Assembly: GCA_028829895.1 (NCBI GenBank) | Contig: CM054177.1 | Coordinates: 35,117,064 to 35,181,063 of the forward strand | Reading direction: 5' to 3' | DNA length: 64,000 nucleotides | Source: Sinotaia quadrata | Lineage: Eukaryota; Mollusca; Gastropoda; Architaenioglossa; Viviparidae | Shown: positions 22,336 to 33,599 of the stretch, in pieces | How positions within the stretch are numbered: the stretch's first letter is position 1 | Layout of the letters: each line of letters starts with the position of its first letter | The notes under the pieces: generated by a model | Databases searched by the model: none | Told to the model about the DNA's origin: nothing | The model's input: the letters and a program-made list of their open reading frames with translations, nothing else | Program-made: the position numbers and the translations under genes

Positions 22336-23067
22336 CTTGTTGGCCCGCCTTCTCACGATTTTATGAAAATTATAAGCGATAAATATATATCTGAACCCAT
22401 CATACTATTTTAAGCTTTAATAATAACAATATAAATAATAATAGTTTAATTACTATTACTTTATTACTTTATCCTGATCACCAAGTTTTATACCAAAGTA
22501 AGCATGATATGCACGCTTTATAAAACCTGTTGCTGTATTCCTGTTAGGAACAATCGTGTATTCGCCGCAGATGTAGCAAAATACATCGGGTTTATTTTTG
22601 CAATGTCTTCTGGCCGATTCCATTTCATTACCTAAAGAAGAAAAATATCATTTATATCAATTATTAAAAAATTAGCTTATGTAACCTCTTCACAATTATG
22701 CAAAACAAATTATAATTTGTTTATTTAAAGAAATAAGAAAGAATTTTACATCATATAAATAGAAAAGACCCTTGTATGTAACCTCCCCCCCCAAATAAAA
22801 AAATAATGTCGCAATAGATCAAAACGTTGATCAAAAATAGCTCAAAAAGTTGACCTGTTTGAACAAAACCGATGTCATTTTTGGATCCAGCACAATAAAA
22901 CTGTCATAAATCCGTCAAAAAATCTTAGCGAGCAAATTTGTTGTTGCCCAGTGTAATCATAGGCAAGATTCATCTTTTCATTTGATGGAGTTATCTTTAT
23001 GATTGGAAATTTGTTATGAACATGTATTCGTGAATCGAAGCATTCCTAGTGTCCTTATTTTTCTGTT
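22336..23067. other. AT-rich DNA, nothing recognised
   Basis: Contains runs of C (about 22784) and A but no readable gene or element. Confidence 0.5.
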
Positions 23068-23278
23068 TCAGGGTATTGCTGGCGACCTAATTCTTTAGAT
23101 TTATATAATTGCTGGCGACCTAATTCTTTAGATTTAGATAAGTGCTGGCGACCTAATTCTTTAGATTTAGATAATTGCTGGCGACTTAATTCTTTAGATT
23201 TATATAATTGCTGGCGACCTAATTCTTTAGATTTAAATAATTGCTGGCGACCTAATTCTTTAGATTTAGATACATGCA
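23068..23278. repeat. 33-bp tandem repeat, six copies
   Basis: Unit TGCTGGCGACCTAATTCTTT followed by AGATTTATATAAT, with single-base differences between copies. Confidence 0.95.
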
Positions 23279-23584
23279 GAATGTAATGGGCAAACTGTAC
23301 TGAATTCTAAAGTTAACCTACTTTGAATTGAACACCAACAGACCATCTTATAATAGAAATAAATGCATCTAAAGTATTAAAGAGAATTAATGTAGCCCTA
23401 CATTCAGCAGAACAGTGAACCAGGTGATAGACTATCTTGATGTAAGTGATATTATGTTACAAGTAGTTTCCAAAGTATTTTCAACTTTCAGAATATCTAA
23501 TGAGTTCCAATCTCAGTACACCAACTGCAGCCAAATGGATACATATAAGAGAGCCCTGCTCTCACTACAACTATTTCAGCCCTG

Positions 23585-24400
23585 TTCGCATTATACTTAA
23601 TGCAGTCCTAATCTCAATGCATTTAGTATAGCCCTACTCTCAGAATAACTAATGCAGCTCTACTCTCAGTACATGTAATAGAGCCATATTCTCCGTATAG
23701 CTAATGCAGTCCTAATCCCAATACATTTAGTTTAGCCCTACTCTCAGTATAGCAAATGCAGTCCTAATCTCAATATACCTGTAGACCTACTCTCGGTATA
23801 GCTAATGCTGTCCTAATCTCAATATAGCTAATGTTGTCCTAATCTCAATATAACTATAGTTAATGCAGTCCTAATCTCAATATACCTATAGCCTTACTCT
23901 CGGTATAGCTAATGCAGTCCTAATCTCAATATAACTATAGTTAATGCAGTCCTAATCTCAATATACCTATAGCCTTACTCTCGGTAGAGCTAATGCAGTC
24001 CTAATCTCAATATACCTATAGCCTTACTCTCGGTAGAGCTAATGCAGCCCTAATCTCAATATAACTATAGCTAATGCAGTCCTAATCTCAATACAACTAT
24101 AGCTAATGCAGTCCTAATCTCAATATACCTATAGCTGTACTCTCGGTATAGCTAATGTAGTCCTAATCTCCGTACATTTAGTTTAGCCCTACTCTCAGTT
24201 TAGCTAACGTAGTCCTAATCTCCGTACATTTAGTTTAGCTGACGTAGTCTTATACTCAATATACCTATAGCCCTACTCTCGGTATAGCTATGTTGTCCTA
24301 ATCTCAGTACATTTAGTTTAGTCCTAATATCAGTATATTTAATTCAGTCCTAAACTCAGTGCATTTAGTATAGCCTACTCTCAGAACGTTAATGAGTCAG
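23585..24400. repeat. Diverged minisatellite, about 49-bp unit
   Basis: Built on GCAGTCCTAATCTCAATATA, CCTATAGCC and CTCTCGGTATAGCTAAT. Many copies with internal deletions. The ends fade into unrelated sequence. Confidence 0.85.
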
Positions 24401-25099
24401 ATAGTTTTAAGGATGTGACATAGACATTGATATCTGAGTGATATGGTTCTGAGACACTGATATCTCTCTCAATGGAAGAGCCACTATATGTCAGGATATA
24501 ATGCAGCAAGTGTTTCCAAGTCCAGACTAAGCTTTGGAAAGTAATAGTTCATAAAATGTACATAACACAATGTGACATGTACATCTAGATATTTGTATTT
24601 CTACCTGTATAAGTGTTCCGATTTCATTATGTGAAATCTTTCAGTCTGTTTTTGCCCTTCTAAAGTAAACAGCAAACGCATTAAGACCACTCTGCCTTTC
24701 TCATACGCAGCCTTTGACTTGTGACAAAGCAGCAGTGCACTTGAGACTACAGATGAGAACCTTAAGTGGAAATATATCCCATCTTTGGTCTCACCTACAT
24801 GGAGGTCGGGCAAAGAAAGTATAACATGATTTGAAGACCACCCTAGAAAGGTAAACTTTCTTCTGCCATACTTTTCTGTCCTTCACGTCCGGCAAATTAA
24901 TAGTCGGAGGTACGAGCTACTAATATGCTCCTATTCCACGGTAAATTATTGGCTTTAGCTTCAGTTACTTCGCTTACTTGTTTTTTATTTGCTCTCCATT
25001 TGCACGCTTTGTAAAGGCCGTTTACTGAGTGCTTGTCACGTGACTCTTGTGAGGATTACATCACGAACATGGTAGTTAACTCGGCGTCCTTTTAAAAAG
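24401..25099. other. Intergenic DNA, nothing recognised
   Basis: The frame at 24601-24813 (-) has no family resemblance. Sequence near 24840-25080 is slightly richer in GC than the flanks. Confidence 0.5.
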
Positions 25100-25600
25100 A
25101 ATTTTGTGTTTAGTTATTGCTAACGTGAACTCTATCCCAAACATTGCGTTTAACATTATGTTTAGTTATTGCTAACGTGAACTAACATTATGTACTGTTG
25201 TTAGAGATATTTTGTGTATAGTTATTGCTAACGTGAACTAACATTATGTACTGTTGTTAGAGATATTTTGTGTATAGCTATTGCTAACGTGAACTAACAT
25301 TATGTACTGTTGTTAGAGATATTTTATGTTTAGTTATTGCTAACGTGAACTCTATTCCAAACATTGCTTGTTAGAGATATTTTATGTTTAGTTATTGCTA
25401 ACGTGAACTCTATCCCAAACATTGCGTTTAACATTATGTACTGTTGTTGGAGATATTTTGTGTTTGGTTATTGCTAACGTGAACCAAACATTGGTTGTTG
25501 GAGATATTTTGCGTCATAATAAGTATTGTGAACGCTAACAGACCTTGCATTTAGCATTGCGTATGGTTGTTGTAGACATTTTATGTATGTCATACTAAGT
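25100..25600. repeat. Minisatellite, about 56-bp unit
   Basis: Unit around TTAGTTATTGCTAACGTGAA, AACATTATGTACTGTTG and TTAGAGATATTTTGTGT. About eight copies, the last ones diverged or shortened. Confidence 0.9.
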
Positions 25601-25734
25601 AATATGAACGTTATCGGACCTTGTGCTAATTATTACGCAAAACATTGAAACTATTAAGCTATCTATAGAAGTTAATGACAGATTTAATTTATTTGCACAT
25701 TTAGCCAGAATTCTTAAAGAAAGGAATGAGTAGA

Positions 25735-26168
25735 GCCATAGACACACACAAAGAAAGGGCATATATAACTATAGAGACACACAACGAAAGGGTCATAGAT
25801 AACCACAGACTACAAAGAAAGGGGCATATATAACTATAGAGACACACAATGAAAGGGGCATAGATAACCACAGACATACAAAGAAAGGGGCATATATAAC
25901 TATAGACACACACAGAAAGTGGGATGTATAACAACAAACACACAGATGCATATATACCATAGACTTACAAAGAAAGGGCATATATAACCATAGACATACA
26001 AAGAAAGGGGCATATATAACCATGGATATACAAAGAAAGAGGCGTATATAACCATAGATATACAAAGGGGCGTATACAACCATAGATATACAAAGAAAGG
26101 GGTATATATAACCATCGATATACAAAGAAAGGGGCATATATAACCATAGATATACAAAGAAATGTCGA
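25735..26168. repeat. Minisatellite, about 31-bp unit (left half of a split array)
   Basis: Units around AAAGAAAGGGGCATATATAA and CCATAGATATAC. Overlapping - strand frames rich in YGYICPFLC repeats are repeat translations. The related array at 26465-26640 appears to be its continuation beyond a MITE insertion. Confidence 0.9.
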
Positions 26169-26171
26169 ATA

Positions 26172-26464
26172 CAGTGACGTAACTAGGATGAGGCAGGTGG
26201 AGCATGTGCCCTGAGCTTCAAAATTGGTGGGGTTCCATTTGTTAACATGGTCATTTAGCATCAACTAAAGTTTAAAAAAATATATTTATAAGTTCCAAAT
26301 CATTTTAAAAGAAAACTGTATTTTGTTTTTATTGTTTTGTACCCAGTATTATAACGAGTAACCAGTTTGAATAGTAGTATAAGAATTCAGCCTGAATTTT
26401 GAAGAGCAGTTTCCCTAGGAGTTAAAATTTGTCCTGGGCGCCATCAACACTAGTTACACCTCTG
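26172..26464. mobile_element. hAT-like MITE, about 293 bp
   Basis: The left end CAGTGACGTAACTAGGATG and the reverse complement of the right end, CAGAGGTGTAACTAGTGTT, form an imperfect terminal inverted repeat with the CAGTGGCGTAACTAG-type tip typical of hAT superfamily MITEs. Imperfect pairing continues inwards (GTGCCCTGAG versus GCGCCCAGGAC). It has no coding capacity. The 8-bp flanks GTCGAATA and GGCGTAAT are only partly alike, as for an old target duplication. It sits exactly between two related minisatellite blocks. Confidence 0.7.
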
Positions 26465-26640
26465 GGCGTAATTATCCATAAACATATAAACAAAGGGATG
26501 TAATTATCCATAAACATATAAACAAAGGGGTGTAATTATCCATAAACATATAAACAAAGGGGTGTAACTATCCACAAACATATAAACAACGGGGCGTAAT
26601 TTTTTTTATCCACAAACATATAAACAAAGGGGTATAACCA
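26465..26640. repeat. Minisatellite, 32-bp unit (right half of a split array)
   Basis: Unit GGGTGTAATTATCCATAAAC followed by ATATAAACAAAG, about five copies. It has the same build as the 25735-26168 unit (AAAGGGG, then ...AT.ACC/TCCATA, then ATATAC/ATATAAAC). Confidence 0.9.
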
Positions 26641-26865
26641 ACGAGGCAGAGAGCAAGAGGCGCGTTCAACCAACCACAAAGAGGAAAAAATAAGTATCTA
26701 ACCATATAATTACGTGAAAAGTTAAGTAAATCATTTAAGTACACAAAAGGGGTGTTTTAAACATTGGAACTCAAGGAAAGGTGCATATTTATCCCAAACT
26801 TAAAAGACATAATTAGTCTTGTGAAAACTCGATGCTCACTCAGATAATTTGATTATACAGTCACA

Positions 26866-27135
26866 CAAAAATCATTTACTAAACAACCTAAATTCAAAAG
26901 AAAATCATCTTATCAACACAAAAAAATCATTTACTAAACAACCTAAATTCAAAAGAAAATCATCTTATCAACACAAAAAAATCATTTACTAAACAACCTA
27001 AATTCAGAAGAAAATCATCTTATCAACACACAAAAATCATTTACTAAACAACCTAAATTCAGAAGAAAATCATCTTATCAACACACAAAAATCATTTACT
27101 AAAAACCTAAATTCAGAAGAAAATCATCTATCAAC
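26866..27135. repeat. 55-bp tandem repeat, about five copies
   Basis: Unit starts TCATTTACTAAACAACCTAA and ends CTTATCAACACA. Starts at 26872 and 26927 give a period of 55. The last copy has small deletions. Confidence 0.93.
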
Positions 27136-27179
27136 AGGCTGACTATTCACGGTCGAATTTTAAAACTCGCATCGATAAC

Positions 27180-27620
27180 ATGATCGTGACTTGTGTTCTC
27201 CAATCATGATTTGTGTTCTCCAATTGTGACATGCGTTCTCCAATCATGATTTGTGTTCTCCAATTGTGACATGCGTTCTCCAATCATGATTTGTGTTCTC
27301 CAATTGTGACATGCGTTCTCCAATCATGATTTGTGTTCTCCAATTGTGACATGCGTTCTCCAATCATGATTTGTGTTCTCCAATTGTGACATGCGTTCTC
27401 CAATCATGATTTGTGTTCTCCAATTGTGACATGCGTTCTCCAATCATGAGTTATGTTCTCCAATTGTGATCGCGTTCTCCAATCATGACTAGTGTTCTCC
27501 AGTTGTGACTTATGTTCTCCAGTCGTGATTTGCGTTCTCAAGTCGTGATTTTGCGTTCTCCAGCCATGACTGTTGATCTTCAGTTGTGACTCGCATTCAC
27601 CAGTCGTGATTTGCGTTCTC
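27180..27620. repeat. Minisatellite, 20-bp unit in 40-bp dimers
   Basis: Alternating TTCTCCAATCATGATTTGTG and TTCTCCAATTGTGACATGCG, near-perfect to about 27450 and then degenerating. Confidence 0.95.
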
Positions 27621-27869
27621 GTCATTTACAGAAGTAGCATGCACATTCCAGGACGGAATAGGCATTGTCTCTGAACGGTTCACAAGGTATAATTTAGGAA
27701 GTGCAAACAAGTTTAAAATTTTTGAAAGAGCAAGATTTTCGTTTGAATTAGTAAAATAAAAAGTAATTACACAAAATTAATATCATTGTAAAATCTCATC
27801 ACAACTATTACATTCACACGGTCGTTTCGTGGTGACATGCCATTAGCGCTCAGTTCACAAAGAGAAAGA

Positions 27870-28370
27870 GACATATTTAATGCTAAATGACAGAGAAAAG
27901 ATGTGTATTTTAACGCTAAATGACAGAAAAGGGCGTATTTAACTCTAAATGACAGGAAGAAAACGATTTAACTCCAAATGATAGGAAGGAGAAGTATTTA
28001 ACTCCAAATGATAGGAAGGAGAAGTATTTAACTCCAAATGATAGGAAGGAGAAGTATTTAACTCCAAATGATAGGAAGGAGAAGTATTTAACTCCAAATG
28101 ATAGGAAGGAGAAGTATTTAACTCCAAATGATAGGAAGGAGAAGTATTTAACTCCAAATGATAGGAAGGAGAAGTATTTAACTCCAAATGACAGGAAGGA
28201 GAAGTATTTCACTCCAAATGACAGGGAAAAGACGTTTTAACTCCAAATTATAGGAAGGAGACGTATTTCACGACACATGACAGGACAGAGACATATTTAA
28301 CTCTAAATGATGGAGAAAGATATGTATTTAATGTCAGATAACAGAGACAGAAACATGACAGAGACGCATT
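27870..28370. repeat. 30-bp minisatellite
   Basis: A core of eight near-identical units (AACTCCAAATGATAGGAAGG then AGAAGTATTT) at about 27970-28210, flanked by diverged copies. The - strand frames repeating FLSFGVKYFS or LELNTSPSYH are artefacts. Confidence 0.95.
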
Positions 28371-28749
28371 TAAAGCAAAATTCACAAAGACTGTTATGTG
28401 TGCATACATGAGAAAATATTCCTTAACTACTTAAAGAATAAAACTTTATGGATAAAATAAAGACAGAGCATAATCTGTACACCTGAAATGAACTTTGTGT
28501 GCGTGTGCTTACGTGTGTGTGTATGAGAGATAGAAATTTTTCTATGTTGAATGTAAAAATATGTCGTCGTGTACTCAGAACTCACCATCCACAGGACAAT
28601 GTTGACCTTAGATTTTAAAGTAAGTTTTCATAGTTTTCATGTTTTATACAATATATAACAAGTGTGACCTATAATTGCTTACTTCTTTTAAAAATAAACC
28701 ATTTCACTTAAAATTTCCAGATATCGTTAATATATACATTGTTTTAAGT

Positions 28750-28805
<56 letters not shown>

Positions 28806-29408
28806 AATAGAGAGAGAAAACGATTACATCACAGCCTAATGCATATCGAACTATTTCAACTCTAATTAAAACTATATTCAAGCAAACAGATTGAAAGAAT
28901 TGAAATAATTACACATTTTGTAATTATTTCCTGAATATTATAATTTTGTAAAACCATATTCCTTTTCGTTTTGCAATAAGACAGGATTAATCAATTAACA
29001 AGTCCACCCAGACCTTCCTTCGTCTATCGTTCGTCTTTACTCTTCCCGGAATCCCCTCTGTTTTCTGCCTGTAAGTATTGTCTTTAAATTGCCTTATCAA
29101 CACGGAGCAGGCTGGCGGCACTAATTACCATTATCGGATTCCATCTGCATGGATAAAAAAAAGAAATGTTTTATGTCCTAAATACGTCTCGTTGAGCTGT
29201 AAATAAGCAAAGCGAATGGACATGGGAGAAAACTCTTCCATGCTATTTGATTGCGATACTTTAACTGAATAATGTCCCTTCACCTAATCTTTGAAATTTA
29301 GCTCATGCGTATGCAAATTAGTGTATGGAGGTAGGGATGATTGGTGGGTGTACGAAAGGCAAGAGTGGTGAGTGTGCGTACGATTGGGGTATGGGGACGC
29401 TCGAGTGA

Positions 29409-29439
<31 letters not shown>

Positions 29440-29505
29440 AGGAATGGGTTATTGTGGAGGTTATGATGGTGTACGTGCATATTATAGCGGATGTGTGTGT
29501 GTGAG
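28371..29505. other. Intergenic DNA with simple repeats
   Basis: Holds a (TC)n-(AC)n compound microsatellite at about 28752-28806 and a (TG)n run at about 29409-29439. No gene is recognised; 28990-29110 is slightly richer in GC. Confidence 0.6.
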
Positions 29506-29862
29506 TGAAATGGGATAGAGATTTTAGTTCAGGTAAGCATGCGTGTGAGTGGAATGGGATGGAGATTTTAGTTCAGGTAAGCATGCGTGTGAGTGGAATG
29601 GGATGGAGATTTTAGTTCAGGTAAGCATGCGTGTGAGTGGAATGGGATGGAGATTTTAGTTCAGGTAAGCATGCGTGTGAGTGGAATGGGATGGAGATTT
29701 TAGTTCAGGTAAGCATGCGTGTGAGTGGAATGGGATGGAGATTTTAGTTCAGGTAAGCATGCGTGTGAGTGGGATGGGATAGAGATTTTAGTTCAGGTAA
29801 GCATGCGTGTGAGTGGAATGGGATGGAGATTTTAGTTCAGGTAAGCATGCGTGTGAGCGCAC
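29506..29862. repeat. 44-bp tandem repeat, eight copies, each with splice-donor-like sites
   Basis: Unit GAGTGGAATGGGATGGAGAT, TTTAGTTCAGGTAAGCATGC, GTGT. Each copy contains CAGGTAAGC, a near-ideal 5' splice site on the + strand, and GTGAGT a few bases on. Copies are almost identical. Confidence 0.95.
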
Positions 29863-30261
29863 GCATAAGTAGTTGAAGAAAGAATAGGAGGTGGATGTGA
29901 GACTGGGATGAATCAGTAATAGTGAATTTCTCTAAATTCTTTGGATTCTTGGGAGATAACTTACGAGTTTGTGAATTGTTTTTATAATTATTTCTCTGTA
30001 GAAGCGACAAAACTACAAGCATACAAGTAAGCCAGAGAGGAAATAAGGTATACAAGTTATAGGAATATACTATTAACAGATGTAACAGTGCAAATATCAA
30101 ATTAACTTATCAAATATAACAGTACATATACCAATACAAGCTTCAAAATATATGTACACAAATAAAAATAAATCTATACATGCATATTGATACAAACTAT
30201 AAGAATCGTTTGGATACTGATATAACTACAACAAGCCAATTATACCAATATAAGTTACAAA
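29863..30261. other. AT-rich DNA, nothing recognised
   Basis: Loose ACAAATATAAC/CAATATAAGTTACAAAATA echoes near 30090-30260 may be a very old repeat. No gene. Confidence 0.4.
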
Positions 30262-30710
30262 ATACAATCACACTAATAAAAGCACGTAAAAATACCTACT
30301 AGAATTAGAAACAAAAGACAGTCACACTAATAAAGCACATAAAAATACCTACTAGAATTAGATACAAAAGACAATCACACTAATAAAGCACATAAAAATA
30401 CCTACTAGAATTAGACACAAAAGACAATCACACTAATAAAGCACATAAAAATACCTACTAGAATTAGAAACAAAAGACAATCACACTAATAAAGCACATA
30501 AAAATACCTACTAGAATTAGATACAAAAGACAATCACACTAATAAAGCACATAAAAATACCTACTAGAATTAGATACAAAAGACAATCACACTAATAAAG
30601 CACATAAAAAGACCTACTAGAATTAGATTCTAAAGACAATCACACTAATAAAGCACATAAAAATACCTACTAGAATTAGATACAAAAGACAATCACACTA
30701 ATACAGACAT
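30262..30710. repeat. 53-bp tandem repeat, about eight copies
   Basis: Unit AAAAGACAATCACACTAATA, AAGCACATAAAAATACCTAC, TAGAATTAGATAC. Spacing of 53 is read from 30371 and 30424. Confidence 0.95.
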
Positions 30711-30779
30711 GTAGAAACATGCATAATTTTAATATGAGATGCAAGAAGACACATACAGAGCCTAATAAAGCTACCAACA

Positions 30780-31035
30780 ACACTTATACACGTGAACAAG
30801 AGCACGCTCTATTATTAGAAACAACACTTATACACAAGAGTATGGGTAAGCTGCATTATTATAAACAACACTTATACACAAGAGTATGGGTAAGCTGCAT
30901 TATTATAAACAACACTTATACACAAGAGTATGGGTAAGTTATATTGTTATAAAAACACTTATATACAGGTGTAAGGATAAGCTGCATTGTTCATTACTGT
31001 ATACACATGAGCATAGGTAAGCTACATTATTATGA
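30780..31035. repeat. 44-bp tandem repeat
   Basis: Unit AACAACACTTATACACAAGA, GTATGGGTAAGCTGCATTAT, TATA. Three close copies with diverged ones on both sides. Confidence 0.9.
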
Positions 31036-31269
31036 TAAACAGTTATGCATATAGCTACAAAAATACATATATACTAGTAAAATGTGAGCCCTATATTTTA
31101 TAACGTTCGCACCTCAATTTTTAAATAATTAAGTTTAGAAGTCTATCACAAAAGTATCACACAATAAACTATTAAACTCTAAACAAGGGACATTGGTGTG
31201 ATGCTGATCCCATGAAAAACAGTGATGTGTTGGTCAGATACAATTTGGTACCCCTCGCCAGGTAGTACT

Positions 31270-31500
31270 AGTACCTTAATGTGTTTGATTTGATTTAGTA
31301 TATTTGTAGTTCCCTACCTTGGGCATTTATGCGTATGACTCAATTCAGTACATAAATTGTAGTTCCCTAGGCCAATATTTTTAATGTGTATGATTTGATT
31401 CAGTATAATTGTAATTCCCTAGACCCGACATTAACGAGTATATTTTAATTCAGTTCATTTGTATTTCCCTAGGCACGATTTTAATGTATAATGATTTTAT
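31270..31500. repeat. Diverged repeat, about 60-bp unit
   Basis: Four imperfect copies with AATGTGTWTGATTTGATT, then CAGTA, then TTGTAGTTCCCTA. Confidence 0.75.
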
Positions 31501-31567
31501 TCAGTACTATTATGATTAATATTTCGTCTGCTATTTTACAATTCATTATTATTATGTTTGTATCTCT

Positions 31568-31760
31568 GCGATTAATCTTTACATGTATGCTCAGGCAGTG
31601 TGCCTACGATTAATCTTTACATGTATGCTCAGGCAGTGTGCCTACGATTAATCTTTACATGTATGGTCAGTTAGTGTGCCTACGACTAATCTTTACATGT
31701 AGAATTAGTTAGTGTGCCTACGATTAATCTTTACATGTATGCTCAGTTAGTGTGTCTACG
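31568..31760. repeat. 38-bp tandem repeat, five copies
   Basis: Unit GCCTACGATTAATCTTTACA followed by TGTATGCTCAGGCAGTGT; the period of 38 is read from 31571 and 31609. Confidence 0.93.
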
Positions 31761-33277
31761 ATTACACTGTACTCCAGTGATATCCAAAATGACTGTTTAA
31801 CACATATGTCTATGACTAGATATATTTCCTTGAACATTCGCATATCAATGCTGATAGATATGTCTATGACAAGTATGTATTTCCTTAAATATTATGCATA
31901 TCAATGCTAATATGATTTTATGTCGTGCCTAACGTACACCGCTCTCCTAGTCTCGGTGAAGGAAAGCAGTCCGATAAAGGAATGAATGGAGATGGACACA
32001 CGAACAGACTACAATGCTTTCAAACATTGTGTTTTGGCTCGTGAAACGATTCTTGATCCACCGAACAATTAGCGAGACAATAACGATACAGGATGACAGT
32101 ACATACATATGAAATGGTAAGAATTTGACAATGAGATGATTAAAATGAAAAATAAAAAACTTTATAAAACAACATCAAAATTAAACAAAAGAAAATGAAC
32201 TTGGTATGTAGGGACGCAGCCCAATTAATCTGACAGTAATAGCTCATTCAGATATTGTCACTCAAAGAATCAATTTTTTTCCCGTGTGTCTTAGTTAACT
32301 TTTCTAACACACAAAGTGGTTCTGACTTCAATGAACAGAGTTCGAATATAACGAGCCTTAGTGGTACCATTAAACCACAACAACACAAGTTCAGTACTAA
32401 CTAGTCAACTTATTTACAATTAATGTACAATTACATAAGTTCTACTTGAAGGTAGAGATATACACACAATCTCCATTTCTTCCTTTTCCTTTTAATTAGC
32501 TGTACTCATAGGTTCAAATCAGAGAGTTGGACCCTGACACATTTTATTAATTCTAAGTTTTGGTGATTTTTTTCATTGCAGGGTTATCTCCCTTGAGACC
32601 TCTGCTCTTTTGCCAGGACAGCACATTAATATATTGAAGCTCCTTCAGCTCCAGCCAAATCAAACGAAAAAAACACTTCTTTATGGTTTCCACTGGCCAT
32701 TAAGTTGGAGAAAAATGAATTTTTGTTATCTTTGTTAAATCAAAGTATTTTGACTATCTATTTACTTAAGCTGTTTTATATTTCTTACAGACTCCCCTTT
32801 CCTGAAAGGCTTTCTGGACAGTGCTCAATTTTGGTTAGACAATGATAATTATACCTTATGACATCTGGACACCATTAATCCTACCCGCGCATGTAAGGCA
32901 GGGGTTTTCTGACCTGTCTTCCTCTGCAATCGAGCACGGCATCATGTATTCTGGTATTTTGTCATGGACTAGTGAACAGTCCATCAGTGCAAAAGTATTT
33001 AGGACTGTATGGTGGGTTTTCCCTGACTACTGCTGATAGCTCTTAGACTGATCAATGCTTATTATGTAAAAGTTATCTTTCCCCTCCCCTTTCATTCTAA
33101 CCACTTTTCTTCAGCAAAATGTCAAAATGAAATACTATTCATATCAAGGATGCATGACACTATGATTAATACGTAATTTCCTTCAATACAGCACATAAAA
33201 CTGCTAACGTGTTTGTCTAGTATAAATGATTGTCTTGAATATGGCTTGTCAACCGTAGGGGTCTGCGAGAAGTAGCT
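31761..33277. other. Intergenic DNA, nothing firmly recognised
   Basis: 32560-33040 is less AT-rich and lies downstream, on the - strand, of the RT remnant at 33600-34870, so it may hold unreadable parts of that element. The 64-codon frame at 32842-33036 shows no family match. Confidence 0.4.
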
Positions 33278-33440
33278 ATTAGTGTGGGTATGTTGTCCTT
33301 TCGCGTAAACATGCTATAGTGTGGGTATGTTGTCCTTTAGTGTAAACATGCTATTAGTGTGGGTATGTTGTCCTTTAGTGTAAACATGCTATTAGTGTGG
33401 GTATGTTGTCCTTTAGAGTAAACGTGCTATTAGTTTGGGT
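33278..33440. repeat. 38-bp tandem repeat, about four copies
   Basis: Unit AGTGTGGGTATGTTGTCCTT followed by TAGTGTAAACATGCTATT. Confidence 0.93.
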
Positions 33441-33599
33441 ATGTTGTCTTTGAGATTGTTCATGACATTTTTGAATGTGTGCACTATCTGTTAAGTATGC
33501 GCTAATAGTTGTTCCGGTGGTTTTTGGCTGTTTCCGACACCTTTTATAAATATTTTTTCAAATTTAATTCATAACTTCATGATGATATGATATTTGCAA

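Noticed and set aside
25701..26264. Overlapping - strand ORFs with YGYICPFLC-like repeats, resembling cysteine-rich membrane peptides
   Set aside because: They derive from a 31-bp minisatellite read in several frames, and one crosses the MITE.
29298..29480. - strand ORF rich in His/Thr
   Set aside because: Created by the TG microsatellite at about 29409-29439.
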